Of a stretch of DNA of 64,000 bases, positions 49,501 through 62,831 are shown one piece after another (the first letter of the stretch is position 1; each line of letters opens with the position of its first letter). Location of the stretch: positions 81,677,201-81,741,200 of the forward strand of contig OZ038422.1 in assembly GCA_964036155.1 (NCBI GenBank), given 5' to 3'. Position numbers and translations under genes: made by a program. The DNA comes from Diploscapter coronatus. Its lineage: Eukaryota; Nematoda; Chromadorea; Rhabditida; Rhabditidae. Below the pieces are notes generated by a model. The model saw nothing but the letters and a program-made list of their open reading frames with translations. It was not told the DNA's origin and did no database searches.

Positions 49501-52397
49501 TATTCCCCTTTTATTTTTCCTTTACAAATCAAGTTTCATGAGATTTGTTCCTGAATTTGAAATCTTTATTTCAGTTTTGTTTGAGCTATGTTTATCATCT
49601 CCAGACACGCTAGTATTTTTAAAAATTTCTATCTTTCTAACCTTGTGATGATTCTAATCAAACTTAAGGGCAACTCATCGACTTTTTAAAAACCATTTAT
49701 TAATTATAATTGTTCACTATTCGATTAGTGATGATCTCATTTGAAATAATCGTAACAACCTCAACATTTGTATTACTTCTATCAACAAAAACAAACAGAT
49801 TAGTCAATGATTTGGGCCATTGAGCATTACTATCTTTCGAATCATTTCCTACTGAATAAATGATATTTGAATTTTATGAAAGAAGCCATGCGTATCACGA
49901 ATTCAATCAATTGAATCAACGTCGTCAGCTAATTTCTCGAATCAGAATAAAAGTCGATCTGAAGTGAAGTCATCGGTTGTGTGTACACATTTAAAATTCA
50001 AACACAATCCGTATGTTCGTTCCTTTTGATTTTTGGTACATATTGTGCTGTCTAATTCATGCTCAGCAGTGATATTTGCGGACTTCCGATGTGTCAGTCT
50101 ATGGGAGAAGCTGGGATGGAAAATAGAAAGAAGTCGGGAAACCAAGAGGGCAAATCGGGGAGATCTGACATGGAAACAGAAGCAGAAGCAGAAGCAGAAG
50201 CAGACGCAGGAGCAGAGTAAGAAGGCAGAAAGATACGTGTCGCGGAGGGTGGATGTCGTTTCGACAGGCAACAAGCCCGGGAAAGGACCTTGCTTTTCAG
50301 CTTCATCGAATCCGACTTCGAGCCAAAGAACTCCTGCACTTTCGATTTTCCTTCGAACACGCTTAGCTTTATTCTTTAGCATTGGATCTTTACGACTGAA
50401 TTTGATAAACTATTGTCATTCGACCATGATTCTACCATAATGCAACTTTAAGCAAGTACAATCTCGTGACTCGTGTTGGAAACATCCAGTCTGAATTGAA
50501 TTTAGATTAGATCATGAAATATTTTAATTTTACTGGTTCTCATCGGCACAATCAATTGTTTCAATCATTAGAAGTGCTGCATTCAGAAATTATAAAGTCT
50601 GGAAGAAGTTCGAACATCATGAAGAACTCAAGCCAATCAAATTTCGAAAATTACTGAAATGGTCGCTCGAATTATCCGGAACAGTCTTCTAGCTGGTTAG
50701 CCAACTAATTTTCTATTCTAATATTAAAAGTACAAAAATCGGAGCAAATTAATATTTGAAAGATGTTTGACTAATTGCATGCTTTTACCTGTTCATTTAT
50801 CTCTTCTTCGTCATTGCCAAATATAAGGAAACTTATTTATTATCACGAATGTCTGAATATCCAAATGTTCTCAATTTCCCACTACTTCTTCAGAATCCAG
50901 CAATACTCTCATTTTCGAACGCTAAATATTAGTGTTCAAGCTATTATCTGCAATCATGATTCTGATTATTTTTTATCAGATTTATAATCTGGGCTTGTAT
51001 ACTTCAATGATATCTTCTATAGAGTTTCTGCATATCGATATTTCAACCACTTTGATCTAGCCACCTATGATACAATTTCCAGGGGAAAAGTAGAATGCTT
51101 CTTGTAGCCCAGAAAGTTTTGATCTGTAACCCATTTTCATGATTCATGTTGCTTCGTGCTGCTTCCCCGTGTTAGCCCATTTTTCTAGCTACTTTTTGTG
51201 CTTTCTTCATCTTCATCTCCATATGCAGGGCTATAGGCATTTTCTTATTCCTCGTTGTGAGTTCTGGCGATATCTCAAACCAAATAATACTTTTCCGGTG
51301 ATTATGTGAGGAATGAGACGTTGTGCGATTGTGCGGTAGTTTCGGGGGGAGAATGGAAGACGAAGACGAAAGACATCGCGGAGCAAGCAAGGGGGGGGAA
51401 ATGGTCGAGGCACTCAAACCTGCCCAAAACGAGCTGCTTCCCCCATTTTCTCGATCCCACAAAATCTCTGCCGAATCTGAACCTGAGCCTGAGAAGATAA
51501 GCAGAAAGAGGTGCGAGATCTGTCTATATTGGAGCTGAGCAGTGAGAGCTATGTCTGTTATCCAAACAAGCTCCGGCAATTTCACGAACATTTCTTAATT
51601 CTTCTATGCTATCCACATCTAAATCCTGTCTCTATTCCAACAATCAATAATCTGATCCCTAAAATTCATAGTTTTCTCTAAATTTAATTTATCTAATGCC
51701 AACTAGATCTGGCTCAGGTATACTATAATTTGAGTCAAGGGGCTGTTGTGAAGAGGGTTTCATTTTAAACTTTCAAATTGTCAGTTATCAGAACTTCGAA
51801 ATCAGTTTCATGAAGAGACTTGAGCAGGAATTTTCTGTACACATATTGCAAACGAAAGTTTGGAAGAATGCACATATGATATTGGGTGAGCTTCATTAGT
51901 CGCTTTTAGTTAAATGTCATTCAATTATAGAATAATCACTCTAAAAACTGAGTGATAACTACAAATGAGAGACAGGCAAGTGAGTGATAACTACATGAAA
52001 CCGAATTATCTTGGTAAAATTTTTGAAATGATTAGAATTTGGCATGTATTTTAAAATCTCCAACTTTTACATATCGATTCACAATAAGTCAACGAACAAA
52101 AAACATTAAATATCGTGCGTTGTTTCGAATTCCTCACCGATGTTTTTTTTCTCGATTCTTCATTACTACAACCCACTACTTTTATCCAATATAGCTTCAT
52201 CTTCCTGAAAGTCAATTACATTTACCGATACTAATTATAGTGGAAAATGAATAATAACTTGAGTTGTCTTATCTTTTCTCTCTGAGCAAGTCACTTTTAT
52301 CGTCATTTATAAAGTCAAATACAGAAATTGTTTCTTCACAGCAGCCCTGAATCTGTGTGACTAGTTGACGAGTGTTGGGATACAATGTGACTTTTAG
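49501..52397. other. Region upstream of the serotonin transporter; first exon(s) probably here
   Basis: 2.9 kb with no certain exon. The first recognised transporter exon (52398) starts in the middle of a codon, so an upstream exon is needed. An acidic frame at 51350-51511 (starting MEDEDERH) followed by a GT is a candidate, but its donor phase (2) does not fit the acceptor (needs 1). A GCAGAA repeat lies at 50178-50215. Confidence 0.4.
50178..50215. repeat. GCAGAA hexanucleotide repeat
   Basis: About six units of AGCAGA with slight variation (one ACGCAGG unit) in the region upstream of the SLC6 transporter. Confidence 0.75.
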
Positions 52398-55300
52398 AGA
52401 TATCAATTCTAGATGAGCTAGAGGACGAATTGCACTCAAACGGTCGAGCCAAGGAAGGCCCTTCTGAGAGGACTCCAATGGTCAAGGCGGAGCAGAGGGA
52501 GACCTGGAATACTAAGGTTGGCAGATGAAATTTAGAACAAAATATTATTCATTGTGAATCACAAAGGAGTTGCGTTGAAAAGAACATTCTATTGATCTCG
52601 TAAGGTTAATTGATTCTTCATTGCAAAAAATGTAAATAAACATGACAATATAATTGTATACTCATCCATAGGAATAGAATTGAATGGCATCCTTCATCTT
52701 CAATATTGCCTAATTTTCGAGTTCTTGATGCAAAGTCACCATAATTCTACAAATTGGTCATAGGTTATTGAATTGCATTCTCTTCGATCTTCATAAATAC
52801 AATAGCAACTTCATTCCTAAATAGCAATTGGGAAATATGAAAATTATCAGATCAATATATAAGATAGCTTAACGTTCATAAATTCACGCGATTCTGAAAA
52901 TTCCTTCATATTCATGCGCATTCCTAAATGATGGCGAACTTCTAAATTTTCTTCAAATATCGTAATTCCAGGTCGACTTTCTTTTGTCAGTCGTAGGCTT
53001 TGCAGTTGATCTAGGAAATATCTGGCGATTCCCCTATCTATGTTTCAAAAATGGAGGCGGTAACTCTAATATTCTGGAAAAGTTATCCTGGTGGAATGAA
53101 ATTCAGGCGTATTTCTCATACCGTATACCTGCATGGTTCTTTTCACGGGCATTCCTCTATTTTATATGGAGTTGTGTTTGGGGCAGTACTACAAGAAAGG
53201 AGCTATCACAACGTGGGGAAGGATTTGTCCGTTATTCAAAGGTTCGATTTCTACAAAAAGAAAGAATACCATAATAGTTGAGACGGAAAGTTTTGTCACA
53301 CATTCTGTTTGTATGTTCCGTCAATTTAGGAATATATTCAAAACTCGTTCGGTTGAAAATTAGTTATGTTGATGTTTATATACACACCGTTACGACTAAT
53401 CTATTGAAAACTTTCAACCGTATACTGTAATGATAAGGCTCTGAATACGATTAATGGCACAACTTCCAGACGAGCTCATTCAAATTTGCAGGAATCGGTT
53501 ATTGCGTGGTGATAATCGCGTTCTACACAGATTTCTTCTACAACGTGGTACTCGCCTGGGGACTTCACTTCTTCTACACCTCATTCACGTCCCACCTGCC
53601 CTGGGCCAGCTGCAACAACTCATTCAATTCGCCCGGTTGTTATGAACCCGTGTATGTTCATATCCATTCTTATCTAAAAATATTCATAACCTAGCGAACA
53701 TTGAATTTTTGTTTGGATTTTTCAAGTAGCTTACTCCTGAATGGTTTCATTCTGCACAGAACCTTAATAAGCTTAATGATAGAGATACTATTTCGCGCAA
53801 TCACTCTATTGCGTTTGTCAATGAAGAGGCAGAAAGACGACTATGGTTTAAATTTACAGAATTACTATAGTCATTGCACGAGAGAATGGAAAGGCAAGAA
53901 TGAAATAGCTCGAATTCACAAATGAAATAAAATTGCCCTAAAATCGATAGGTATAGTGCTCTAATCTCAAGAACTAATGTTCTTCGTTAATGAATATGAG
54001 AGAGTGACAATCTAAAATCATCCGGAGTACGAAATGGGCGACTTCCTACTTTTCTTAGTCAATGTATTCATCGTTTCGCTTATGAAGTCTGTAGCAATGT
54101 TATAATCTACAAGCTGGAATTTGCTTGAACTTCACGAAATCAATATCTTCAGCTGGCACGACGGCACAGATCGATGTCGTTCGTTAAACGAGTCAATTTC
54201 CACGGAGAAGATATCTGCTTCAGAAGAGTACTTTTAGTGAGTGTTTCTTGAAATTGATAATTTTGCAAGTTTATATAGTGTTCAGCATTATTAGTACGGA
54301 GCGTTTACGAAAATTACCGTTTTATTTTCATTATCCTGGCTTAGATCATTTTCAGCTATTTTGGCTAGTTTTCGATATTACCAAATTTATTTTTGCATAC
54401 CCTCGATCAGCATTTTTCTCTTCAAAACGTGTTAATTTTCGAGAATTAATTGAATTGAAAACATGTCGAGGATTTTTCAGCAAGGGATTTCTGGGTCTCC
54501 ACGAGCCGAGAATCCCGACGAATCACGTGTACCGAGACCTGGGTAATCTGGGCGCGATGCATTGGGACATTGCACTATCACTATTCGTCGTCTATCTTAT
54601 CTGCTACTTCTCACTTTGGAAAGGCATACAAATGAGTGGGAAGGTGAGGAAGTTTCGTTGATATCCTGAAGTTTTCTTTCTATTTCATGAAAGTTGCTGA
54701 AGAGTAAATAAATTTCTTACCTCATACAGTACTCTCCAAGTTGCTCTTCATTTATAAGTAAGTTTCAGGTCGTGTGGTTTACTGCACTTTTCCCCTACTT
54801 TGTGCTTGGAGCCTTGCTCATTCGAGGAATTACACTGCCAGGCTATGAAATGGGCATTGAATATTACTTGAAACCGAGGCTCGAAAAACTTTGGGTGAGT
54901 CATGACGAAATTTCGAGTCATTAGATTTGTGACATACGCTATCCTCTTCGGTGCTCACCATGATACAAATCTATTTATTTTCTTACAACTGTCCCCACTT
55001 CCCATTTTATTACAAGTCTACATACAACCTGGAATCTTATTAATTTGAAAGAAATCGGTGGTGCATCAAGTCAAAATAAATAGTATCTTTGTTTCAATTA
55101 TTCTCCATTTTCGCCATTTCTAACAAAAATGTCTCCTAGCTAAAATATTGTGGGAGTTCACATGGAAAAATGCCATAATATGTGTTCATTGAAGATCAGC
55201 TACTTGTAGAATGTGAAATTTTCTAGAATATCATGAATATTCAAATTAAATTAGAGCACGAGTTAATTCGGCAATATCTTAGGAGCCAGAAGTGTGGCAA

Positions 55301-57262
55301 GATGCTGCAACCCAGGTGTTCTTTTCCCTCGGCCCAGGTTTCGGAGTTCTCATGGCTTTCGCTTCATACAACGATTTCCATAACAATGTCTACATGTATG
55401 TTATCATGCCGAACTCTCATGTAGATTTTATTTTTAGCGACGCGATATTCACTAGTTTAATCAATTGTCTGACTTCATTCATATCTGGATTCGTTATTTT
55501 TTCGGTAAGCCATAATTCGTTACTTTAATAATCTAGTCTTGAATTTTATAGGTTCTCGGTTACATGTCGTGTAAAAGTGGGAAGCCGATTGAAAAAGTTG
55601 CCCAAGAAGGTCCCGGCTTAGTTTTCGTAGTTTATCCCGAGGTTTTGTGAATACCTTATTAAAGGATGAGTTTGATCACCAAATTCAGGCTATAGCGACG
55701 ATGCCTTGGGCACCATTCTGGTCTGTACTATTCTTTCTCATGCTTATGACGCTAGGTCTCGATAGCTCTGTAAGTCTGTTGAATGTTAAACATAAGTTTG
55801 CCAGTTAATTTTCGAAGCTTTATATCAGAAAACCGAATTTTTTCCTTCAAAAATGTCGAATTGAATCGAACCGCGCAAATTCTTGACCGAAATATTTTCG
55901 GTAGAGTGTTAGTGATGAAGTACAATTTGAATTTCCCAGTTCATGGTTCATAAAAATCAATGTCTCTCTTCAGTTCGGTGGCAGCGAAGCAATCATTACG
56001 GGTCTGTCTGACGAATTCCCGATCATCAAGAATCACCGCGAGATTTTTATCGCGCTGCTCTTCTCTTTCTATATGTGCATTGGACTCTTTATGTGCACAG
56101 ATGTAAGTACAATCTTAACCCATTTTGTAATGGGGTTCGAGTAAGAAGACATCAAAATTTGAAACTAATAAACATCAGAAAAAGTGACGGTGTATTTTTC
56201 AAATTTCATATGCTGAATAAATCAGGCTGGAATTCTGATAATGGAATGGCTGATAGTCTATGGCACAACTTGGGGACTTTTGATAGCGGTTTTCTGTGAA
56301 ACCGTCGTCATCGCCTACATTTATGGTAACCTAAAAGTGGCGTCGTCCTTCTAGAAATGAATTCAAGGCATTCGTCAATTCGCTCACGATGTCAAGGAAA
56401 TGATCGGTTTTGAGCCAGGCGTTTACTGGAAAATTTGTTGGTGCGTCGCTGCGCCTATATTTTTATCAGTAAGTGTTTACGTTGTGGTTTGTAAATTACG
56501 GAACTACCAACGCTTTATTGATTATTTCCCTCAGAACTAGTCCTAAACAATACCTCTAATTGTTCATTCATCTTATTAATTCAGGCGATGATAATCTCGA
56601 ATTTCTACAATTACAGGCCATTGTCCTACCAGGATTATGATTTTCCGACGTATGCTAATATTCTCGGTATATATTGGTCGTAAAAAATATTCTGAAAATG
56701 CCATCTTTCAGGAATAATGTTCGCACTATCTGCAGCGTTCGCTATTCCAGCAGTAGGAATTTACAAGCTAATTTTTGCGAGGGGAAACAATTTTTGTGAG
56801 GTTAATAATCATTTTTGATAGATTTTTTCCATAATTATTTTTATTACATTATAACAAGACAACTAGTAAACGTCGTAATGACAGAAAGGTGCAAAGCAAT
56901 GTGACGAAATTCGTCATTTCCCTACATAATTCTATATTACCATTGCATTCCGTCATTTGCTCATTACACTTAAACGCAGAATAACATATTGTCCTTTCTC
57001 ATTATACTATGGTCCCATGTGTGTCGTGCTCCGCGAAGAACAGTTAAGATCAGTGCTGAAATTTTTGAACAAATAATAATTTACCATATGTTGATGCAAA
57101 ATTCTATGGAGAATAGTCTTTTCGTCTAAGCATGCCAAATCGCAGTCTATATATATATTTCAGAAATTCAAACGAGTGATAATGCCCTATCGGAAACGGC
57201 CCGAACAAAGCGAATACATCCCCATCGGAGGCAATAACAATGTCGCCGATGTTATTCTATAA
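52398..57262 (+). CDS. mod-5: SLC6 monoamine transporter, serotonin transporter type (5' end incomplete)
   Basis: Na+/Cl--coupled reuptake transporter of the plasma membrane. Seventeen exons in phase: 52398-52516, 52972-53059, 53107-53241, 53492-53651, 54153-54236, 54481-54643, 54769-54894, 55283-55395, 55438-55504, 55552-55641, 55689-55769, 55974-56102, 56226-56325, 56368-56468, 56585-56666, 56712-56800, 57164-57262; about 607 residues seen. TM1 has [20 protein letters not shown], including the aspartate (codon 53008) typical of monoamine carriers. The large second outer loop has cysteines in [10 protein letters not shown] and a glycosylation site N-E-S. TM6 reads [18 protein letters not shown], as in serotonin transporters. 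TM8 has LGLDSS. The tail [15 protein letters not shown] resembles nematode MOD-5. Dopamine specificity is less likely but not excluded. The N-terminal exon is missing; an internal ATG lies at 52478. AATAAA at 57579. Confidence 0.92.
56876..56966. repeat. 91-bp palindromic element in the last SLC6 intron
   Basis: Starts TAATGACAGAAAGG and ends with sequence that reads TAATGAGCAAATGACGG on the other strand; an inner palindrome GACGAAATTCGTC lies at 56903-56915. On the minus strand its end ATGACGGAATGCAATGGTA resembles the element at 20941-21021. Confidence 0.55.
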
Positions 57263-58000
57263 TTTTTATTTGTATTCTCTTCTTTTATATCTTCTCTCCT
57301 AATCATTGTTTCTGTTCTGCTTTCTTCATTTTATTTAGATTTTGTTAATATTGCATTTTAGAGTTTACTTTTTTCAAAAATGTACAACGGTTTTTACGAT
57401 AGATCTCTATTCCTAATTTGCTATGATTTTGGTTTATTCTGATCTCTTGAATCACTTATAATTTCAAGCTAGTCATAGATTATTTATTTGGCAAAAACTA
57501 ATTCATTCTTTTGATCGTTTTTCATAACTCTTTGATTTGATCTGCACATTTATGAAAGATAAAATCTCGATGATGATAAATAAACTATGATAACAAATAT
57601 TCAATATGCTTTGATTAGATTTGAATAACACCGTATCATAGAATGAGGAAATGCAAAGTAATAGTTATGCTGAATTACAAAGATCAAGATCGAAAGATAA
57701 TGCAATACGTAAATTCTCAATTGTTAGATGGAAAACAGTCCATCCTATCAACAATATTTCTTACAACAGAACAATGATAATATGACGAATGCAAAAATAT
57801 CACAATTTTTAAAATTCCATTAATTTTTCTCGTTTACCTGAAAATATTCAACGCCTAAAATAACCAAATACTAATAGAAGGGTTGGCAATATTGCTCATG
57901 AAATACTTCGTAATGATTTTGGTGTATTGCAAGAAATTTAGCGAAAAACCCTACAGCATCTAATAATTTCATAAAATCCTAAATAGTTCCGTTAGAGTAT
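57263..58000. other. Convergent intergenic region (3' ends of mod-5 and dpy-19)
   Basis: AT-rich 3' flanks of the two converging genes, including an AATAAA on the plus strand at 57579-57584. No coding frame recognised. Confidence 0.5.
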
Positions 58001-61000
58001 CTACAGTTTCAAGACGATGTAGTTATTGTTTCGATTGTAGACGAGTCTGAACGGCTTGACGGCGTCCTGATCTCCCTTGAAGAGAAGTCGGTGGTAGAGC
58101 TCGCAGTTCGAAATCAGATTTTTGTTGGATGGATCTTGCTCGTCCCACATCCCACGATACACGCACTCTGGTCTAAACTTTGCGTATGCAACAAAATTGG
58201 GCTTTATTTATACGAATTTACTGTTTAGACATGATAATATCCATTTTTCTACTTCAATATAATTGAAACATGTTTTCAAGCCAAGATTATAGTGTCCCTT
58301 ACTTATTTCCATTCATCGCACAATTCATCGTTTGGAACAGGACATAATTAACGCCCATATCTTTCAGAGTTTTGTAGACTTCAGCTATAGGCTTTCTACT
58401 GAATACCGAGTAGACTTTGAGGGTGCGTTCTCTGAAAGGAACCAGCATTATTTAAGGTTTAAAGGATACTAATATACCGTATTCCAACGTCCTCATAGTG
58501 CGGATGATTTACAATAGGCCTTCCAGTTGATAGTTTTACGTTAGCCATGACTGGCATAGTGCCGGCAAAAACTGCATCTGAAATAATAATTTATCCTAAA
58601 AAATGAAGGCAACTCGGATTTGTCGCAACGTCGCGGCAAATCTAGATAGTCAAAATGAAATATTTGAAGGTTTACCAGGTTTAGTACTTTTATTAATCCA
58701 ATCAAACAGAGCCTCCTGGTCGGGGTTACTGTATTCACCGATTATATTGTACTGTTTCTTTATATTTTCTCGACCTAAATTGAGTTAATTCAAAATCAGC
58801 CTGAAACATTCATTAACCGTGGTGAGCCATGGCAGCAATTAATAGTCCTATCAGACCGATATGAACCCATTTGTTTAGTCGATCTTTCAGAATGATGTTC
58901 AATAGCTAAATGTGAAAAAGAGATAATGCTTTGATTAAAGATCTCACCTTGTTATTCGCCAAAATAGCAGTTGCGATGCATAAGTGTGGAGTGCCGAACA
59001 ATTTCAACCTCATAATCAAATAAGTGATCGAGCAGTAGCAGATTAGTTGGACAACATTGTAGAAAATCTGCAGCGCCATATTATATTTTATGAATACGTG
59101 GCAATTCTTCCTCAAAATTCCTTACGTCGGCAAAGTGTCGTCCTTTGTTTTCGGTGCTTCGCCACAACAAACTCGATTTTTCCGAGTAGAATATGAAATA
59201 AATCGCGAACATCAAAACTGCAGCACCGGCAGAAGGCAACAAAAGAGTTTGAGTCAATTTCCAAAGGGTCTGAATTTACTTATTTGTAAATTCACTTAAC
59301 ATTTTTCGTCTTACTTCTTTCGGAATAAAGCTGAATTCGGCTGAGCAAGTGTATAATCGAGTGTGAAAATTGTGAACGCCGAGGAATTTCGCTCTCAATA
59401 TATCCAAAATATGTGCCTAAATGGAGGTTTCTGTAGAGAAAATCACCACGGTGTAAAGATTACATCATCATGAACTTGCAGAGTGTTAGAAATGACGAAT
59501 TTCAGTCCGAATGATCCTGCGACGAAAAGGGCCAGGTTGATCAGAACGAAAACTGGGCGGAATGTGATTTTGTTCAGCAAAGGATAAATGAGCAGAGCTA
59601 GCTGAAACGTTACAAATTATTTGTGTAAATACATGTAAAAAGTTACCGTAAATGAGCAAATGGAAGGAAAGTAGAATGAGGTAAACAACATTTCATTGCC
59701 GAATAATAGAACGAACGAAGTACAGAATGAAATCTGAAATTCTTGAACATTTATAAAAAAAAAAATGTTGGATAATAATAATTTTAGTGCAAACTAATCA
59801 TTTGTGATAAATCTAAAAATCCTTACAAAATGTCCCAGGAGCAGAGTTTTGATTGTCGAAAGGGATGAAAAGTCGAAGGCGTGAAGCACGAAGATCGAGC
59901 CGAGCTGAGTGAAGAAGGCGAACTGAGAGAACTGCCAATAGAGCTTGGCGAATATCGACAGAACTGCCATTCCGATTGCCCAGGACAAACCACTCTTCTT
60001 GTTCCTGAAAATTATTAATCCCATTAAATCGACTTTAAAATTATCGCTTAGATAATATGATATTTTTGCAGAAAAAACATGTCCCGATATTATTGTAAGC
60101 ATTTGAAACGTGAAATTATTGATGCCATCGAAGATCTCCAATAATAGTTCTCTCATCATGTTGTCTGATAAAAGAACTATTTTGGCATCTAAATACCTGA
60201 TGATGTACGTGACGAATGCGATTTGAGCGATAATGAATGGGAAGGCCCAGGATTCTCGCAGAGGCGGAGTCCATTGAACCCGAGTTGCTTCTCCGTGATT
60301 GAAGGCAAATGCAGCCAGAGCCAGAAAACCTCCGAAGATAGAATCGCTGAAATTTAGAATGAGATTGAAGTCTTTCTTGCAATTCTCAACAATTTTTTGT
60401 GGCTGATCATCCTATCATTGGATTTTTTAAATTTCATGACAAGGTAACGAGTGGATTCGAAAATTCAGAAAGTTTTAAAAGCGTTTCGAAATTTCGCGAG
60501 ATGATAAGATTTCTTCCTTTGAATTGATATTCCATTTTTTCCGTTGAAAATTGTGCACAAAAAAGAATACTGCTCTCCCATTAGATTTTGTGATAATTGC
60601 ACGCTTTTTCTGATTCTTACACCTCAATAAATATTTCAGAGCTACTTTCAATATGGTATGAAATTCCAACCTCATAAGGACTCCCATCACGAAGATCGAC
60701 CCAGCTACTGTGCCAGCAGATGCAAAAACATTGTCCACGTAGAAATAATGAGGGTTTCCGATTCCTTCAAATTTTAAGAATATACTCTTCAAAGAAATAG
60801 TAAAATACCTTCACAGCTCTCGATCGGAGGTAAATTACTTCCCCGATTGATTTTCCAACACGTTTGCGTATTGATATTCACGGCGTCCGTTATGCCTTTG
60901 AATATTCGGTAGAAAAAGGCGAAAATTACCTAAAGTTAAGGGTTTTTCCCATAAAATATGAAATATTCCCTACTTCAGGATATAAATTGAATCGTTTGAG

Positions 61001-62831
61001 TGTGTTGATTGTGTGACCATATTCAGTGACGTCGTCATGAGTGATGTCATAAAGACCCTGCATGAATGAGGGAGCATTGACTATCGTTTTGTAGTATGAA
61101 TAATAAAGGCCCTGAAACTTCTATATTTATTTATTTAGTTGAAATTATAGTGCAGATAATAGCACCCGAAAATGTATCTACATTATAATTTCGAGAGATG
61201 TAAATATTTTCGCAGCTATGTTTCGTCACTTATTTGGGAATTTGAATAACACTGCATGTTAGCACTTGTAGGTACGATCTTCTCAGAATATGACAGCACG
61301 ATTTGCAAATTATAAAAAGCGAATTGCACTTTCTACTTTTGAAAATCGTGTCGTCATATTTTGAAAAAACTGCTCAGTATTTTATAAGCTGCTCACCTAC
61401 TTTCTTCTAGTTATTTTCCCGTGTCTCAATGCTATATGTATTACTTTTATGCTATTATTAATTTAGCGCTAATATAGCCACCATTAATCTACATCTATAG
61501 CATTTTTAAGGTTTCAGATAATAAGTCTTTAAATTTTTCTTTTAAAAATAATGAAATTTTGAAAGTTCGTTTTTTGATCAATTGAAGAGCAGTTTCGAAT
61601 CAATTATTTTGAAATTTCAAAGGTTACCTTCTCACTCTATGAGTAACGCGTAACACTCGAGTCAAAATTGCGTGAATTTGCGCCGCGGGGTTAAATTATT
61701 CGACCTGAGTGAGCAATGAAATAATGGGATATGTGGCCGAATGCAAACTGGTTGCTGGTTTGTTATGGGGATTTGCGAAGGGGGAGTCTCGATAGAGAAA
61801 CAGAAAGTGAAATGGAGAGAAAAGAGAGAAAAAGAAAAGATACAAAAATACAAAACAAGGGCAGAGGCCTTGTGTCTCGCTTTGCATTGCGTTGAGTTGA
61901 GAGTCGAATTTGATCGGATTATGTATCTAATTTTCATTCAACTCTCAATTCTGCTACATTTCGTTCAGTCATAACCTTTATCATCGCGAAGTTTCGATCA
62001 TTCATTTTTATACGTTTGATAACAAGGATGGTTTTTGGAATGTTCAACACTGATTTTTTCTGATTTTGATCAACTTTTATTATTTGAAGTGTTCATTATT
62101 TTCGTGTTACGGAGAAGATTCCGTAGTCAAAAATCCCAAATTTAATGCATTATGAGCCAAATTTTGATAAAAAAAAAACTCCATTTATCGATCTTCTATG
62201 ATAGTGAGATTATGGTAAGCAAGAAAAGTTACAAAAATGTTCGAAAGGACCACAGAAATTCTCATTTTTCAACCGGTTAAACCATTTTTACGACGAAAGT
62301 GCGCATTGCTCCTTTTTCTTCGAAAATCTAGTCGTCAATTTAACGCATTAGTGAAAGATATCAAATCTTTTTTCCCTATTTCGATGTGTTGCCATTGTAC
62401 ATTCAAATAACCCTACCCCAAAATCTGGTGATTAAAGTGATCATATCACAAGTTGCGTAATGCACCAATGGACGTTTTGCACGAGTTTGGAAATCTTCTC
62501 AAAAACAAGACAGCAAGTTTGGCGAATCTTAACCGAATCCGTCGCAGAACTTTATGAATAGAACAAGTCAAATTCCTATTTCTTAAGCTTGTCTTCATAG
62601 GCGTATTTTTTGTTTCCAAAGTATTACATATTTGAATTTTATAAATCTCTAATTTTGGTAGTAATATTATCTTAGCCCTATTATTTTTCCAAAATAAATA
62701 ATGCTTTCAAAATCCTACCATTTCCGTTCGATACGTCATTTCGCGTTCCAAATCAGACAAATGTGAATAATGTCGATCGTTCTCGAACAAAGTGTGCACA
62801 TGCTTACTGTGAAGGTAACTGACTGCGACAG
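58001..62831 (-). CDS. dpy-19: DPY-19 C-mannosyltransferase (first exon(s) not found)
   Basis: ER membrane enzyme that C-mannosylates tryptophans of thrombospondin repeats; in C. elegans needed for neuroblast migration. Sixteen exons in phase: 62719-62831, 60974-61111, 60809-60929, 60671-60764, 60197-60346, 59827-60004, 59647-59733, 59464-59601, 59315-59416, 59126-59269, 58948-59067, 58818-58905, 58676-58774, 58478-58577, 58303-58431, 58001-58172; 656 residues. Early segment: [20 protein letters not shown] and [16 protein letters not shown], the conserved luminal loop after TM1. Later: [32 protein letters not shown], multiple hydrophobic helices, and the luminal domain with [20 protein letters not shown] and [14 protein letters not shown]. 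The stop follows IVLKL. About 30 N-terminal residues including TM1 start are missing; the first exon here opens in phase 1. The 1.6 kb intron 61112-62718 holds a small palindrome. Confidence 0.93.
61285..61363. repeat. 79-bp palindromic element in dpy-19 intron
   Basis: Left end AGAATATGACAGCACGATTT; right end on the other strand CAAAATATGACGACACGATTT. It lies in the intron 61112-62718 and shares its terminal word with the element at 42943-43090. Confidence 0.6.

Noticed and set aside
50033..50440. Plus-strand frame of 135 codons containing Lys-Gln repeats
   Set aside because: The repeats come from the GCAGAA microsatellite, and no other frame feature supports coding.
51350..51511. Acidic frame proposed as first exon of the SLC6 gene
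   Set aside because: Its donor leaves two bases, while the acceptor at 52398 needs one base before it. Kept only as a candidate in the text.
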